Program-made: the position numbers and the translations under genes
From: Tetradesmus obliquus
Lineage: Eukaryota; Chlorophyta; Chlorophyceae; Sphaeropleales; Scenedesmaceae
Assembly: GCA_030272155.1 (NCBI GenBank)
Contig: CP126194.1
Span: 62,001-126,000, forward strand
DNA: 64,000 bases
Direction of reading: 5' to 3'
Notes under the pieces: generated by a model
The model's database searches: none
Seen by the model: the letters and a program-made list of their open reading frames with translations, nothing else
What the model was told of the DNA's origin: nothing
Shown: positions 1 through 11,741 of the stretch, piece by piece
Position numbering within the stretch: position 1 is the stretch's first letter
Layout of the letters: the number at the start of each line of letters is the position of its first letter

Positions 1-180
1 TTCGGAACTGGACTGAGTCCAGTAGCGTCGATTGCATGTCAGCTTCCCACTGCCTGTAGTAATCGCCAGAGGTCGATCACTGCTGATACAGTTGCCATGA
101 GTAACTGGTAGCGCTTATCACCCGTTTACAAAGTTTAGGAGTGCTGCCTGGCTGGTCACCAGCCACGGCAACGTCCTGTC

Positions 181-226
181 ACTATAGTCACCGAGATGTC
201 CAGCTGCATGTCCAGGCATGTCCAGT
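181..226 (+). repeat. Left arm of a 46-bp inverted repeat pair
   Basis: The 46 bases starting ACTATAGTCACCGAG match the reverse complement of 2860-2905 with one mismatch (A versus G in ACTATA/ACTATG). The arms are about 2.6 kb apart. The match stops sharply on the outer side. The arm contains several copies of CATGTCCAG. It could be a terminal repeat of a non-autonomous mobile element or an old dispersed repeat. No transposase-like frame lies between the arms. Confidence 0.75.
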
Positions 227-249
227 TGCATGGTGTGCAACTGGACATG
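217..249. repeat. Short perfect hairpin in the left repeat cluster
   Basis: CATGTCCAGTTGCA (217-230) is followed after five bases by its perfect reverse complement TGCAACTGGACATG (236-249). It overlaps the right edge of the left inverted-repeat arm. Confidence 0.7.
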
Positions 250-2776
250 CCATGTGGCATGTCCAGTGTGAGACTGGACATGGCCATGTCCAGCATGCTG
301 CTGGACATCGAGTAGGTGACTGGACACGATACTGGACACGGCAATTGGACTTTCATAAACTGCCTATTACCGTTATTTCAAACGTATTTGATGCAGTAAA
401 CAAGTGTTCGCGGCAGGACAGCAATGTCGAGGTGCTTGGGTTGGCGCCCTCGACCCCCTGGTACCAAGTCACTGCAGCTGCAACTGCCAAGTGGGCAAGT
501 GACCCATGGGCTGTAACACAATCAGCATGTAGCTGCTGCAGTACAAACAGAATCTGGCAGCTGCTGCAATCACAACAACATCAACAGCACGCAGCTGCTG
601 CATGACAGCAAAGGCACCCAGCTGCTGCAATCACAACATAAGCAGTGAGGACACCACGCGGAACAGCTGCCAAGAACTGCATTGACAAGATTGCGTCTCT
701 ACCACTTGTACAGATGATGCCTATGCCAACTGCATTCACTGTGCATCCTGTTGCAGGCAGCGCCAGCACAGCAATGCACCAGCTGCCACTACCGCTGCAT
801 GCCACCATCTGCCAACGAAAACATACAAGTTCCAGCAGCTGCTGATCGCGCACTGGTGTCTGCGTAGCCGGCATCAACTGCGAGTTGGCAGGCTGCCACT
901 GCCTGCATTGATCACAAGTGTAGCGGTTGTTTCAAAGAACATCCCTGCAGCAGTGCAGCAGAAACAGAGCAGCTGCACTTACATTTGCATGCTGCAGCGT
1001 AGGATGTGGCACTCGTTGAGGTTGGCGTTATCTCAATCAAGGTCTGGGCCAACCGGCGTTTGCGCGTTGATTGGCGCCCGCCACGCACCACTACATGCAA
1101 CACTACAGAGCAGCAGCATCTGCGCCAACATAATCGCTGCCACTGAATCGCACATATGAGGCAGACTGCTTGCAATGCCACACCGCTCAAGCTCACCAGG
1201 AAGTGCATCAGCCATGCCACACTGCCGGAAAGTCGGCCCCTGTGTCTCTATAGGGAAGGTCTGCGCACCAACAGAGGTCTCATGTCAATATATCACAATG
1301 GTGGTCTCCAAGCAGGCTGTCTGCTGCTGCATTAGATACAGTGGCGCCATGCAATCAAGTAGGACCCATGCACGCAGGAAGTAAAAGCTGGATGGGTGGC
1401 GCGCACACCACATGGAGGGCATTGCGAGCAAGTATGGTGTGTGTGAAGTGCGTCGCAAGCACGTTCCACATTATGCAACTGCTGGCCTGCTGGGCATGCT
1501 GTCTGCTGCGTGCGTATGTTCATGCACGCGTTGCCAAGAATGATCACGGCAAGCCCTGCAGCAAGCGGCATGCTCTTGATTGGGAGAGCTGTCACTTCAC
1601 AGCAGCAGCAGCAGCAGTAGCAGCAGCTGTAACCTGCTACCTGTTAGGTTCTAACGTTTTCGTTATTCTGACCTACCTGTGATGCTGGGAGACGGGCAGC
1701 TGACAGGAGCCTGCACACAGCAGCAGCAGCAACGCAGGTGACACACAACTGCACCTGTGGACAACCTGCATGCACCCAGCCTCTACAGCTGACATAGCAC
1801 GGCTGATGCTGCTGTACCTGAAACTGATCTTGATCTGGTGATGGTGTGATCATTCCTGCGACAGTACTGCTGCACTGCTGCAACTGTAGCTGCTGCTGCT
1901 GCTGCTGCTGCTGTGAGCTGGGCGCCCTAGCAGCTGCAGGGCTGGGTGCTGTCGTTTCAGCCGCTGCTGATCTGGGTAAGAGTCGCTCACCATGTCATCA
2001 AAGTATCAAGATAAGCAGTAGCAGCTCCATGCGCTTTCTACAGCATTGAAATCCTGCAGGATCAACCTTGCAGCTGCATAGTGCTTCAAGGACTGCTGCT
2101 GCTCAATGAGCAGGCGTCTGCAGCCTCACAAACGCCCAATAACCGCATTGATCTGTTGTCATTCATTAACGCTTTCAGCGATGTTCTCTGCCAGTGGACA
2201 CGAGCTTGCAGTCTGTTTCAGCCCCGTGCACCATATGCAACGCAGCAGCAGTGCGCGACACAGGTACGATCGCTGTAATGCTTCAGCAGTAATCATATTG
2301 ATCATCGTTTGCAGCTGTTTGCTTACCAGTAGACGAACAGTTCACGAGCGTATGCCATCTGACCATTTTGTATTTTAACAAGTGACACACCTTGCAGCAG
2401 CGCGCAATGGGGCTATACGGGCCACTAAACTTACTGTAATAGAACTAAACGATGTGTTTGGAAAGGCTGCTGCTTCGGCAGCGGGGGAAAGTCGTGCAAT
2501 GCTGTAGTGACATGCTGATCTTCGCCTTGAGGCGCTGTCGTGCCATAAGACACCATAAATGCTGCTTTATATGATGATTCTTTGCTCTATCGCACGCTTT
2601 GGCGTGAATATCAAGCCGGTGTTGACGTTATATCGACAAACCCTACAGCAAGCCCATGGGCTGGCCAGCTGACGTGCTGGCTGTTCAGCGACACAGTAAT
2701 AGCTGTATACATGCAACATCACCTACGTGCGGCGTTTCAGCCGGGTATCGTGCCGTACAACGCATCAGCAGCAGCA

Positions 2777-2828
2777 CATGTCCAGTTGCAGGCAGACTGC
2801 CAGTCCAGTGGACCTGCAACTGGACATG
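2777..2828. repeat. Short perfect hairpin in the right repeat cluster
   Basis: CATGTCCAGTTGCAGG (2777-2792) pairs perfectly with CCTGCAACTGGACATG (2813-2828) across a 20-base loop. It uses the same core as the hairpin at 217-249, so the two clusters are related. Confidence 0.7.
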
Positions 2829-2859
2829 CAAACCCACCAACTGGACACGATTTGGTGCC

Positions 2860-2905
2860 ACTGGACATGCCTGGACATGCAGCTGGACATCTCGGTGACC
2901 ATAGT
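2860..2905 (-). repeat. Right arm of a 46-bp inverted repeat pair
   Basis: This is the reverse complement of 181-226 at 45 of 46 positions. It lies about 300 bp upstream of the acyl-CoA reductase start codon, so an element ending here would sit in or next to that gene's promoter. Confidence 0.75.
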
Positions 2906-3202
2906 GTGTGCCAGCGTTCCAGCCAGTGGATCAACAGTCAGTGCTCAGGATGCAGTGAGCACCTGCAGCAGTGTGCTATGTGAAAATTGCTTCCTTACAC
3001 ACGGCACACTGCTTTGCATACACGGCGCTGCAGCCCCGACAACTGCAACAGTCGTATTCGGTAACACGGTTTACGGTCACTTGTCAGACTGCAGCACACC
3101 ACTCCTGGCCTTGTTGTCTAGAAATAATCAGCTTGATGAACGTTGTCATACGTTGATAACAGACACACGACTCTGCCATTATATCGCACGATCGCTTTAA
3201 TC

Positions 3203-6200
3203 ATGCTGTCACCCAAGAGCCAGTTTGCAGGGCGAACCGTGCTCGTGACCGGATCACTGGGTTTTCTTGAAAGTGTAGTTGTTGAGAAGCTGCTGCGGGA
3301 GACGGAGGTGAGCCAGCCGTGCATTGCATTGGTCCGTTCCGGAACGGGTTGCTCGCTGGTTACGTAGCGGCTGAGCAGCAAGCTATTCCTCTCACCTTGA
3401 TACGTATCCACAGCGGGGTTTGTCAAGCTACATAATCTGGCTGCTCCGACGCTGGCGCGTCCTGTTCACGCAGGTGGACAGAGTGCTCCTGCTCGTGCGG
3501 GGCAAGAAGCAGACTACGCCCTTGCAGCGCGTGCAGCAACTCCTCAGCTCTCCATTGTTCCACTTGCTGCAAAAGCAAGCGCTTCATGGAAGCAACGTCT
3601 TGAGCAGGGTGCAAGCCGTTGAGGGCGACCTGCTGCTGCCTGAGCTGGGGCTGTCAGCAGACGACAAAAATGTGCTGAGCCAGGTTGACGTGGTGCTGCA
3701 CTGTGCCGCCAGCATGGAGCTGCAGGCTGACATTCAGAAAACTCTCAAGTGAGCTGCAGCCACTTCCCAGCAATGACACGGCCGAATACTTTGCAGACTG
3801 AAGTCAGCAACTTGCAGGAGAAGCCAGCATGTTGAGGGAAAGTTGAAGCAGTTATGTCACGAACTGTCTGGCCTTTCGTGCAGCCGGTTGTACGCCAGGC
3901 CTGACATCCCACTAAGTCGTGTGGCCGCTGTATGCAGACAGCATGGTCAGGGGTGAAACCCCAAGGATTAAGCCCACGTCTGCTGTTAGTCATCAGCAGA
4001 AGTCCTGCGGAGTCCTGCTGTGTCTTGTCTTGAAGAAAATGGCACCATATTTTCACACACGCAGTCAGCTGAAAGTTACAACAGCAGCTTATATATGAGC
4101 TGGAAACTTTGAATCACAACCGCAAGCTGCAGCTCTTGCACCTGCAGCTGTGAGTGCTGGCTGGTGCTGCTGGTGCTCTTCATATCATGCCAAAGCTGCT
4201 GCTGCTGCCGCTGCTGCTGCTGCTGCTGCTTTGCCATGGCTGCTCTGCAGGAACAACTACCTGGGCACGCAGAAGCTGCTGCAGCTGGCCAGCAGCATGC
4301 CCAACCTGCGCGCCTTTGTGCACGTCAGCACCTACTATGTTGCCAACCACCTGCCACGCAACTCGCTGGTCAGTGAGCAGCTGCACCCGCTGAGACTGTC
4401 CCTGGACGGCGGCGCCACCAAAGTGGGCCACGCTGACTTTGTGTCAGCGCTGATGGCCATGACACCTGATGAAGCCAACATGCTGGCGGGCATGGTCATG
4501 CAGACCAACAGCTTTGGCTCCAGCTATGCATTCGGCAAGAGCCTCACAGAGCAGATGGTGGCGAACACTCCCATCAAGTCGGGTGCTGCCAAGGCCATTG
4601 TGCGGCCCGCACTCATCTCCAACCTGGCTGGCAGCCCCTACCCAGGCTTCGTGCAGGGCTACGCGGGACCAGGAGGATACATCATGGGTGAGCTGCGCTT
4701 CGTTGCATTCCCAGGGCATCGACAGTGCTGAATTGGTGTGGCAACCACCTTCAGAGCAGTGCCACTAGCCTGTTGAAACATGTTGCGACGTCTGTTCAAC
4801 CCTGTAAGACACAGCCACTTTACACTATGTGACAGTGCTTGCGCTGCTGCTGCTGCCGCCGCCGCCGTCACCGCGCAGCGTACGCGATGGGCTTCTTCCA
4901 GGGCCTGGGCTCAGTGGCATACGGCTCAGACCAGCGCCTGGACCTCATCCCCTGCGACACCGTGGCGGCACTCGTGATATGCGCGGCGGCAGCAGCAACG
5001 GCAGCAGCAGCAGCAGACACAGGGAAGGCGCCCGCAGCAGGCGGCAGCGGTGCCACTACGGTCTACCACGCGTCCTCTTCAGCCAGCCATCCGCTGCCCA
5101 ACGCTGATGGCTTTGGCTACATGGCGGAGTACTGGGCAGCCAACCCGCCCCCGCTGCGCCTGCCGCTGACCAAGTGAGTGGCATGGCAGGCTGCAGGCCA
5201 GCTGCGTGTGCCAGCGGGTTGCAGCTGGTTGGCCGTGGAGCCAGAGGCCTTTGTAGCTGCAGGACTGGTTACGCCCAGAAATGTTTGATGCTGGAGGGTG
5301 TAAGCATATGAATGCTTGTTACGTCAGGTGTAAAGCAAAGGCATTTGCAGAGTGCAATGCAATGCCACCACCAAAACAGAGGATGTCTAGCAACCTGAAC
5401 CATCAAAGCGCCTGGAGTCCTGAGACAACGCCTGAAGGATGGTATCGTAGTTGCTTCATGCTGCTGTGTTTTTATTGATGTCGCTGCCCGGGGTTGAGCA
5501 CCACAGGCATTCCCTGGTTGCTCTGTGTGGCGTTGTTTTGTGCCCGGCACGTGTCCAGTGCCCCGTTTTTGTCGTGCAGCATGTGGCAAAGCTACGACAA
5601 GCAGGCCATCTGCATGGCTGCCTGCGGTATCAGCAAACAGTTAGGCTACGTTTGCAGGCTACACACCTTGCACAAATTCCGCCATGGCTCTGCCTCTGTC
5701 ACATCATCTGCTGAACGGGTGGGTCGCTGCTTTGCTACGTGCCTCTGGTGTTTTGCTGCTGCGGCTCACCTGCTGCTTGCTGCCCACCTCATGTGCAGGT
5801 ATGTGCGCTACACGCGCCCCCACACGCCCACCACAGCCAGCCTGCAGCAGGGCCACAGCAAGGCTGCCGCCAAGGCCAGGCTGCTGGCTGGCCTGATGCG
5901 GCTGGCAGGGGAGTCACGGCAGGCCTACAAGCTGCTGATGGGCGTGAAAGCCTTTGGCGTGCAGAACAGCATCCCCCTGGCTGCCTCCCTGGCGTGCTGC
6001 GTGGACAACGTAGTGGCGCTGAGGGACAGCATCGCGCGCGAGGAGCGGCAGCTCTGGCCGCTGCTGTGGGCGCCGGGCGAGCCGGGCGGCATGCCGTGGC
6101 GGGATTACAGCTTCCTGATGCAGTCAGCGGTGCGGCAGCTGCTGTTTGGGCAGCGCACGCCTGAGAACGTGCGCAGGGTGTGCTGCGCGGGCAGCTTTGA

Positions 6201-6501
6201 GCCGCTGGCTGCAGCCATCACTGCTGAGCAGGTGGCAGGCCTGATGCAGGGCCGCAAGATTGCTGCTGGCGCAGGCGCTGCCAGCATCAGGTTTGGCGGG
6301 AACGGCAGGTTCAGCCGCAGCATCAGCACCAGCATCAGGAGGAGCATCAGGAGGGGCGTTGTGAGGAGCGTTGTGGGGAGGGGCAGCGCCAGGGCCAGCA
6401 TGAAGAGGAGTGACAGCAACATCAGTAACAGCAGCAGCTGCAGCAGCGGCAGCAGCAGCGGCAGCAGCGGCAGCTATGTCTCGGGCAGCAGTGATGTGTG
6501 A
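3203..6501 (+). CDS. Fatty acyl-CoA reductase (alcohol-forming)
   Basis: This predicted 604-aa protein has five exons: 3203-3307, 3474-3748, 4251-4687, 4879-5173 and 5799-6501. All phases join and the stop is TGA at 6499-6501. The family reduces long-chain acyl-CoA or acyl-ACP to primary alcohol with NADPH, for waxes and cell-wall lipids. An N-terminal Rossmann domain begins with VTGSLGFL (residues 15-22). The extended-SDR catalytic pair is Y219 and K223 in SYAFGK, preceded by the family-like VHVSTYYV strand. The C-terminal FAR domain (about residues 370-545) is followed by a low-complexity Ser/Arg tail encoded by AGC repeats. The length fits plant MS2/FAR proteins. The third glycine of the usual TGxxGFLG nucleotide motif is Glu here. 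Intron 2 ends in a CTG-rich acceptor tract. The start is the first ATG of the frame, directly before the Rossmann strand, so there is no clear presequence. Confidence 0.88.
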
Positions 6502-8744
6502 AACTGCTTGCTGCGGTGCTCCATGCAGTGGCATGTCTTGCACGTTTTTCCGGGTGTGAGCCCCAATCAGGGTCAGCAGCCAGCGGTCTCCCAACAGGGT
6601 GCGCTAGTGCCCCTACGTTGGCAGCCAGTCAGCACAGCATGATAGCACATGCCGTAAGCGGCATGGGCAAGCTGCTTGACCCTGATTCGTTGCACCAATG
6701 CTGCAAGAGCTGCAATGCCAGGCAGATCAGGATTGCCAGCCACACCGGGACGCCAGACTGCTGCTTTAGGTGTACGCACATCCTTGTAGCATGTCAGATG
6801 GTTGACCTGGTGTACTGAAATTTTGCTGTCTCCTCAGCTTGCAGTTGGTTGTTTGGCAGTTGCATCTGATGGTGATTTGGTGATTTGGTGTTTGCAACGC
6901 AAGCTGCACATGAGCATGCCCAGCGTCGTGCCATGATGACAGCCCGGCATGCCCTGTTTCACAGATATCCCACTGCGGCATGCATGCCTTGGAGGAAAGA
7001 CCGCGGCAGCATACAGAGCGTTGAACAGCAGACCGTGCAATGCTCTACGGCAGTGATCACCGGTCATGGCAACGAATGCCTGACCGTGTAACAGTTGTGC
7101 AAACTCAGTGACTGTGACACTTAGCGTCATAACATGTTTGACATGACATGCCGGCCTTGAGCTTGCCAAGCTCTCCGTCACCCTGCTGCTAGCGCCTGGA
7201 ACTTTTGCTCACAGCATTTTCCTGTTGCAACAATGCCTTTCCATGTGAGCACTGAATAATCTAGCAGTAGTCGGCATTAAGCTAGCATCAAAATATTCAC
7301 TTGGGTTCAGGAAAGTGTTTGTTGGGTGCAGCATGCAACCGCACCAGCAGCCATGCACAGGCAGCACCTGTGATAAACAGCCGTTGGCCGCTGGCGCGCG
7401 TTGCTTGGCTGACACATCAACAACTGCATGTAGCGTGCAGTGCATATGCAAAGTACCACACTGCGATGTGGCACACAGGTTCATCTCACGCTTCTGCATC
7501 TAAAGCTTCCGCGAAGCCTTCATGCTGCATGACCTTCAGCTGCGACCAAGGTTCTGGCCGCTCCATGCAGGGCTTGTGCTGTGCCACGCGGGGACGTTCG
7601 CCATGGTGCAGCATGCATGCGTTCTGGTTGTGGCATGTTGCCATGTTTGCGGTCGTTTCAGTGTGGAAAGATGGACAGTGTGTGTTGTGGAGTTGTCTGT
7701 GTGGCAGATAACCATATGAACGATGCATCGACTTCATCACGCAGTTTGAAATTTGAGAGGTCACCAGCGTCATCGTGGTGTTACAGGAATTTGATGTTGA
7801 GCAGAGACAGCGGGGTACTAGTCGTTGCAGTACTGCAACACAACGCCACTGCGGTATCATCAACCATGCATGGCATATGCCTGAAAGCCAGTCCTTGTAG
7901 CGCGTGACCTGGCCACCTCAGCTGACCCTGCAGGTTGTGGCGTGCAGCAAAGCGCCACCCCCGCGGCGGCTGTGACAGCAGTATGACAAACAGAGCCCGG
8001 GCACAGCCGCAACCAGCAGTACTACCAGCGCACTGCCACCAGCAGCAGTCGCTGGCATGTGGTGGGCACGGTAATGTGCAAAAGCCGCATCGTAGCAACA
8101 ACTTTAGGCATGCCCCACGCAGCGCAGCAGGCGCAACGACAAGCAGTCATCCGTGTCACAAAGCAACATCTACAGTACACTTGTCTGCACCAATGCAGCC
8201 AAGATCACGTGCTTACAGCATCAAAACCAGAGCGCATGTGAGCCACAGTAAGGTGCAACACCATGCCCACAATCTGGCGCTGTTCCTGCCACAGGTGCAG
8301 CAGCATGCAACATGCCTGCCAGGTGGAGCTGCTTGCTTGCAGGGCTCCGCAGTAAAGGAGTGCTGCGCCAACCACTGAAAGTATAGCAGCAACCACACAA
8401 CATGCTTACATGTTGTAAAATGCAAAGTCACCCTTTACAACACGCCGCCAGAAAAACAATGCTGGTACTAGATCACAGCTGGTGCCTCAAACTACACACC
8501 TGGTCTGCTCGCACCGCTGTGCCGTGACACAGCATGCACGAATCAACTGCGAGGTGCGCCATGCAGCACGTCTTCAACAGCCTGTGTGCCGCCAACAGGT
8601 GGGCACTGTACAATCGAAGATACACAAACCCTGAGTCAGCAAACGTAGCAGCTGGAAACAGCTGGATACAGCTACGGTAACGCTCCGCTACTCCACAGCA
8701 TGCCGCTCTCGCATGCCAGCGTGTTGGCTGCCGGCACGTCGCGC
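6502..8744. other. Intergenic region between two convergent genes
   Basis: This 2.2-kb region lies between the 3' ends of the acyl-CoA reductase (+) and the PRKRIP1-like gene (-). I see no domain-bearing frames. TGTAA, the usual chlorophyte polyadenylation signal, occurs at 7086-7090 on the + strand. It also occurs on the - strand near 8434-8438, about 310 bases past the PRKRIP1-like stop. Either could mark a 3' end. Confidence 0.5.
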
Positions 8745-9984
8745 TCAGTCCAGGTCCTGCTGCTCCGGCACTGCTGCTGCTGCTGCCTTGCCTGCATCAC
8801 TGTCCTCACCTGATCCCTCGGAGTCACTGCCCGCAGTGCCAGCAGCACCAGCAGCACCCTTCTGCTTCTTCTTCGCCTGCGCACGCAAGAAGCAGCAGCA
8901 GCAGCCAGGTCAGTCCAGCCGCAAACTAAGCATGCACAGCACTCGCACGGATGCCGCAGTGGCGCCGCAGGTGACAAGGAAACTTCAATGTATAATGCAG
9001 GTGCTGCACACGCATGCTGAAGCCATGCTGCAGATACTTGCAGGCTCGTCCTAGCCAGCCAGCTGCCAGGCGCACCGCATTTTTTTCAACATAAGGATGC
9101 TTGTGCCCATGCTGCCGCTCAGCCCAGCCGCACCCACCTTCTTCTTCTGCCGCTTGGCTCGCTTCTTGGCTGCCTTGGCTTCCAGCTCAGTCTGCACCTG
9201 CTGCCGTTTCGCCTGCAGCAGAGGCAGCAGCGGCAGCAGCAACAGCAGCAGCAGCGCGCGCAAGCACCGTGCAGCCAGGGGTCAGCAAGCTGTACCGCCC
9301 GCGTGCGGTAGCGCAAGAGCTTTCAGCAGTCAGCAAATGACCAGCATCGCCCCTCACACAGCTCATCACCATGCTGCGCTGGGTGCCGACATACTGCAGC
9401 CGTAGCCCTGCAAAGCTGCTGTTTCACCACAGTAGCTGCTGCCACTGCTGCAACAGCGTCTGCTGCAAGCTCAGAGTGCAGCAGCTACCTGCTGGCCTGA
9501 ACGTGCTGCTGCTGCTGTCGTGAGGACAGGCTGCCGCACACACGCTGTGCTGCGCGCCGCACCTCGAACTGCTGCCGCTCCTGCTGCGCCTTGTGCTCCG
9601 CGTCCATCTTGCGCAGCCGGTCCTGCTCCGCACGCCGGATCTGCGAAGGCCGGGTGGTTGCAGTTCAAGCGCACGCAGCACAGCAGCAGGCAGCACACCA
9701 AGCATGTACAGCTTGCATGAGTGGGGAGCGGGGTGGGGATGAGGAGCAGTGGTGCAAGAGAGGTGTGCTTGCAGGGTGCTGTTGCCCGCAGCTGCACAGG
9801 CTGTGCAAGTGCAACCCTGCCTGCCCAGCAGGTGCAGCCTGGCCAGTGTTCAGGCAAGTTGTGGCTATGTGCCTGCCCGGGCAGTCGCTGCACCTCTGCT
9901 GCTGCTGCTGGATGGGGTGTCTGAGCAACGCATTGCACGCGGGCGTCACAGATACCACACCAGCCTGCCCTCGTGCCAACACAC

Positions 9985-10021
<37 letters not shown>

Positions 10022-10511
10022 ACCAGCCCTCATCACACACCCTCATCACTCCCCCCTCACTCACCAGGCGGTAGTAGTGGAAGTCGCCGCTGCCTGCTCC
10101 CGCGCAGCTGCCGCTGACGTTGAAGATGCGCGTGTCTGCCTCGTTGATGGCAGCCAGCTTCACCTCCAGCTCCTGGGCCTGACACAGCAGCAGCAGCAGC
10201 AGGGGCAGCAGCAGCAGCAGCAGCGACCACAAGCCCACCACCTGAGCGGCTGCGCTGCTGAACCTGCATGCTTCACAGCTGATGGTGCAGGTGCATACAT
10301 AGAACTGCTGTATGTACTGCTGCACCAAACACAGCATGGAGTCTTGCAGCATTGGAGTCGTGACCGGGGCAAGCAAGGCCTTCCATGCAGGCATGGACAA
10401 GCTGAGAGCTTAAACCTTTACCTCTTGTATCCGCTCTGCGCGTGCTGCTGCAGCCTGCTCTGGATCCTGGGCAATCAGGGCATTGTTGGAGACAGGAATT
10501 ATGTCCCCCAT
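8745..10511 (-). CDS. PRKRIP1-like spliceosome-associated protein
   Basis: This predicted 162-aa protein has five minus-strand exons, all in phase 0: 10422-10511, 10065-10178, 9563-9640, 9138-9212 and 8745-8876. The family hallmark is the segment GSCAGAGSGDFHYYR (about residues 51-65), which matches the conserved GSSAGAGSGEFHVYR-type motif of PRKR-interacting protein 1. It is followed by a long charged helix (RRAEQDRLRKMDAEHKAQQE) and a Lys/Arg-rich stretch ending KKRAKRQKKK. The C-terminal 43 residues are Ala/Ser/Asp-rich. PRKRIP1 is a bridging helix protein of catalytic spliceosomes in animals, and a nuclear splicing role is inferred here. The donor of exon 3 (GAG|GTGCGG) was chosen because it keeps phase and family alignment. 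Introns contain CTG runs, for example 9986-10020. It is divergently arranged with the mitochondrial uL5 gene. Confidence 0.82.
9986..10020. repeat. CTG/CAG triplet tract in an intron of the PRKRIP1-like gene
   Basis: About eleven CTG units (plus strand) lie within intron 2, shortly after the exon 2 donor in coding orientation. Confidence 0.85.
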
Positions 10512-11185
10512 CGCTCCTGGCTGCAGCTAGCCCTGCTGCTGTGCCCCTTTGCTGCTGCTGCTGTCTCTAGAAGCTGTGGGAACAGAAGCAGTGGCTTGGA
10601 CTATGCTGGGTGCGGCAGTCGAAGGCCTTTTGAGGGATGAAAATTTGAACAACAGCACCCAATAATAGCGATTGTAATGCTGTGCAACTGCTTGGAAGCC
10701 AAGTTGTGATGCTGAGCGTTCTGCTAAAGCAGCAGTGGGATAGGTCACGCACACAGAGCGAGCAGCTGTATGACTTTATAGCACGTGATGGTAGCCAGCA
10801 AGACATTGCTCAATAGAATGTTCTGCCCGCTGCACAAATGCATGAGTTCGTAACTTTGAGTGTCACTGCTAGTGTTACGAGCTTCGTCTTGCGGATCCAG
10901 CAGGTGTCCGACACAGCAGCACATTGCAAGGGCTGGTATTACTGTTAGGGGACGTTCTAACACTCTGCATCCCTGCCAACACTGCAACTCGCCTGCTACC
11001 TTTGCCTGCCACTTCAGACACCTTTTGTGTTGATCACAGTTCTTGCTGTCGAAGCAGCAAAGGCAGATAACAAGTACTAATTAACTAGGCTGTACCCAAA
11101 GTGTTGACGGCGTCGGGGAGCAGAAACCGGAGCAGCAGAAGCAGCAGCAGTAGCGGCAGCAGCAGTACAAGGCAGTGGCGGCAGA
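10512..11185. promoter_or_regulatory. Divergent intergenic region, PRKRIP1-like and uL5m genes
   Basis: These 674 bases separate the two start codons and must hold both promoters and 5' UTRs. I cannot point to a specific TATA box or operator. The right part is rich in CAG triplets near 11125-11165. Confidence 0.45.
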
Positions 11186-11426
11186 ATGCTGCAGCACCTG
11201 TGGCTAGCAGGTGAGCAACACAACAACTGCAGCAATGTCAAGTCTGCTCTGTTTATCCTGCAGTTGTTTTAAGTGTGCTTTGCTGTGTTGCCAATGCTGC
11301 AGGTGCTGCAGGAGGCGGTGCGCCAGCAAGCCTGGTGCGGCAGCTGCTGGCAGCCACACCTGTCGTCAGCCAGGCATGCACTGCGTTTCAGCAAAGCCAG
11401 GTATGAGCTTGGAGCTGTTCATTCAG

Positions 11427-11477
<51 letters not shown>

Positions 11478-11699
11478 GCTTACGTTTCACGCTGGGGCAG
11501 CAAGCGGCAGGGTACGGGTGCTGGGCTCCTGCTTCTTGACGACTCATTGGCCTTGTGCATTGCACATTAGTTTATCATACCGGCTTGCAAGCACAATACA
11601 CGTGCAGTTATGCACACTAACCCTGCTGGTAAGGTTCAGTGCAGCCTGGCCACCTGACCGCCTCGCCCGTGGTCGCCGCTGCCTCTGCCCTGCAGGCGC

Positions 11700-11741
<42 letters not shown>

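Larger units (their letters stand above)
1..3202. other. Gene-free stretch upstream of the acyl-CoA reductase gene
   Basis: I see no convincing coding exon on either strand. The open frames are short, compositionally biased by CAG/CTG triplets and lack recognisable domains. The stretch contains two clusters of a CATGTCCAG / CTGGACATG motif, at about 190-330 and 2777-2905, annotated separately as inverted repeats. The last few hundred bases presumably hold the promoter and 5' UTR of the gene starting at 3203. Confidence 0.6.

Noticed and set aside
118..605. Overlapping frames through the CATGTCCAG repeat cluster
   Set aside because: The peptides are repeat translations (GHATWHVQ-like) without protein character.
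9591..10640. 349-codon plus-strand frame
   Set aside because: It is antisense to the PRKRIP1-like gene, and its composition is only triplet-driven.
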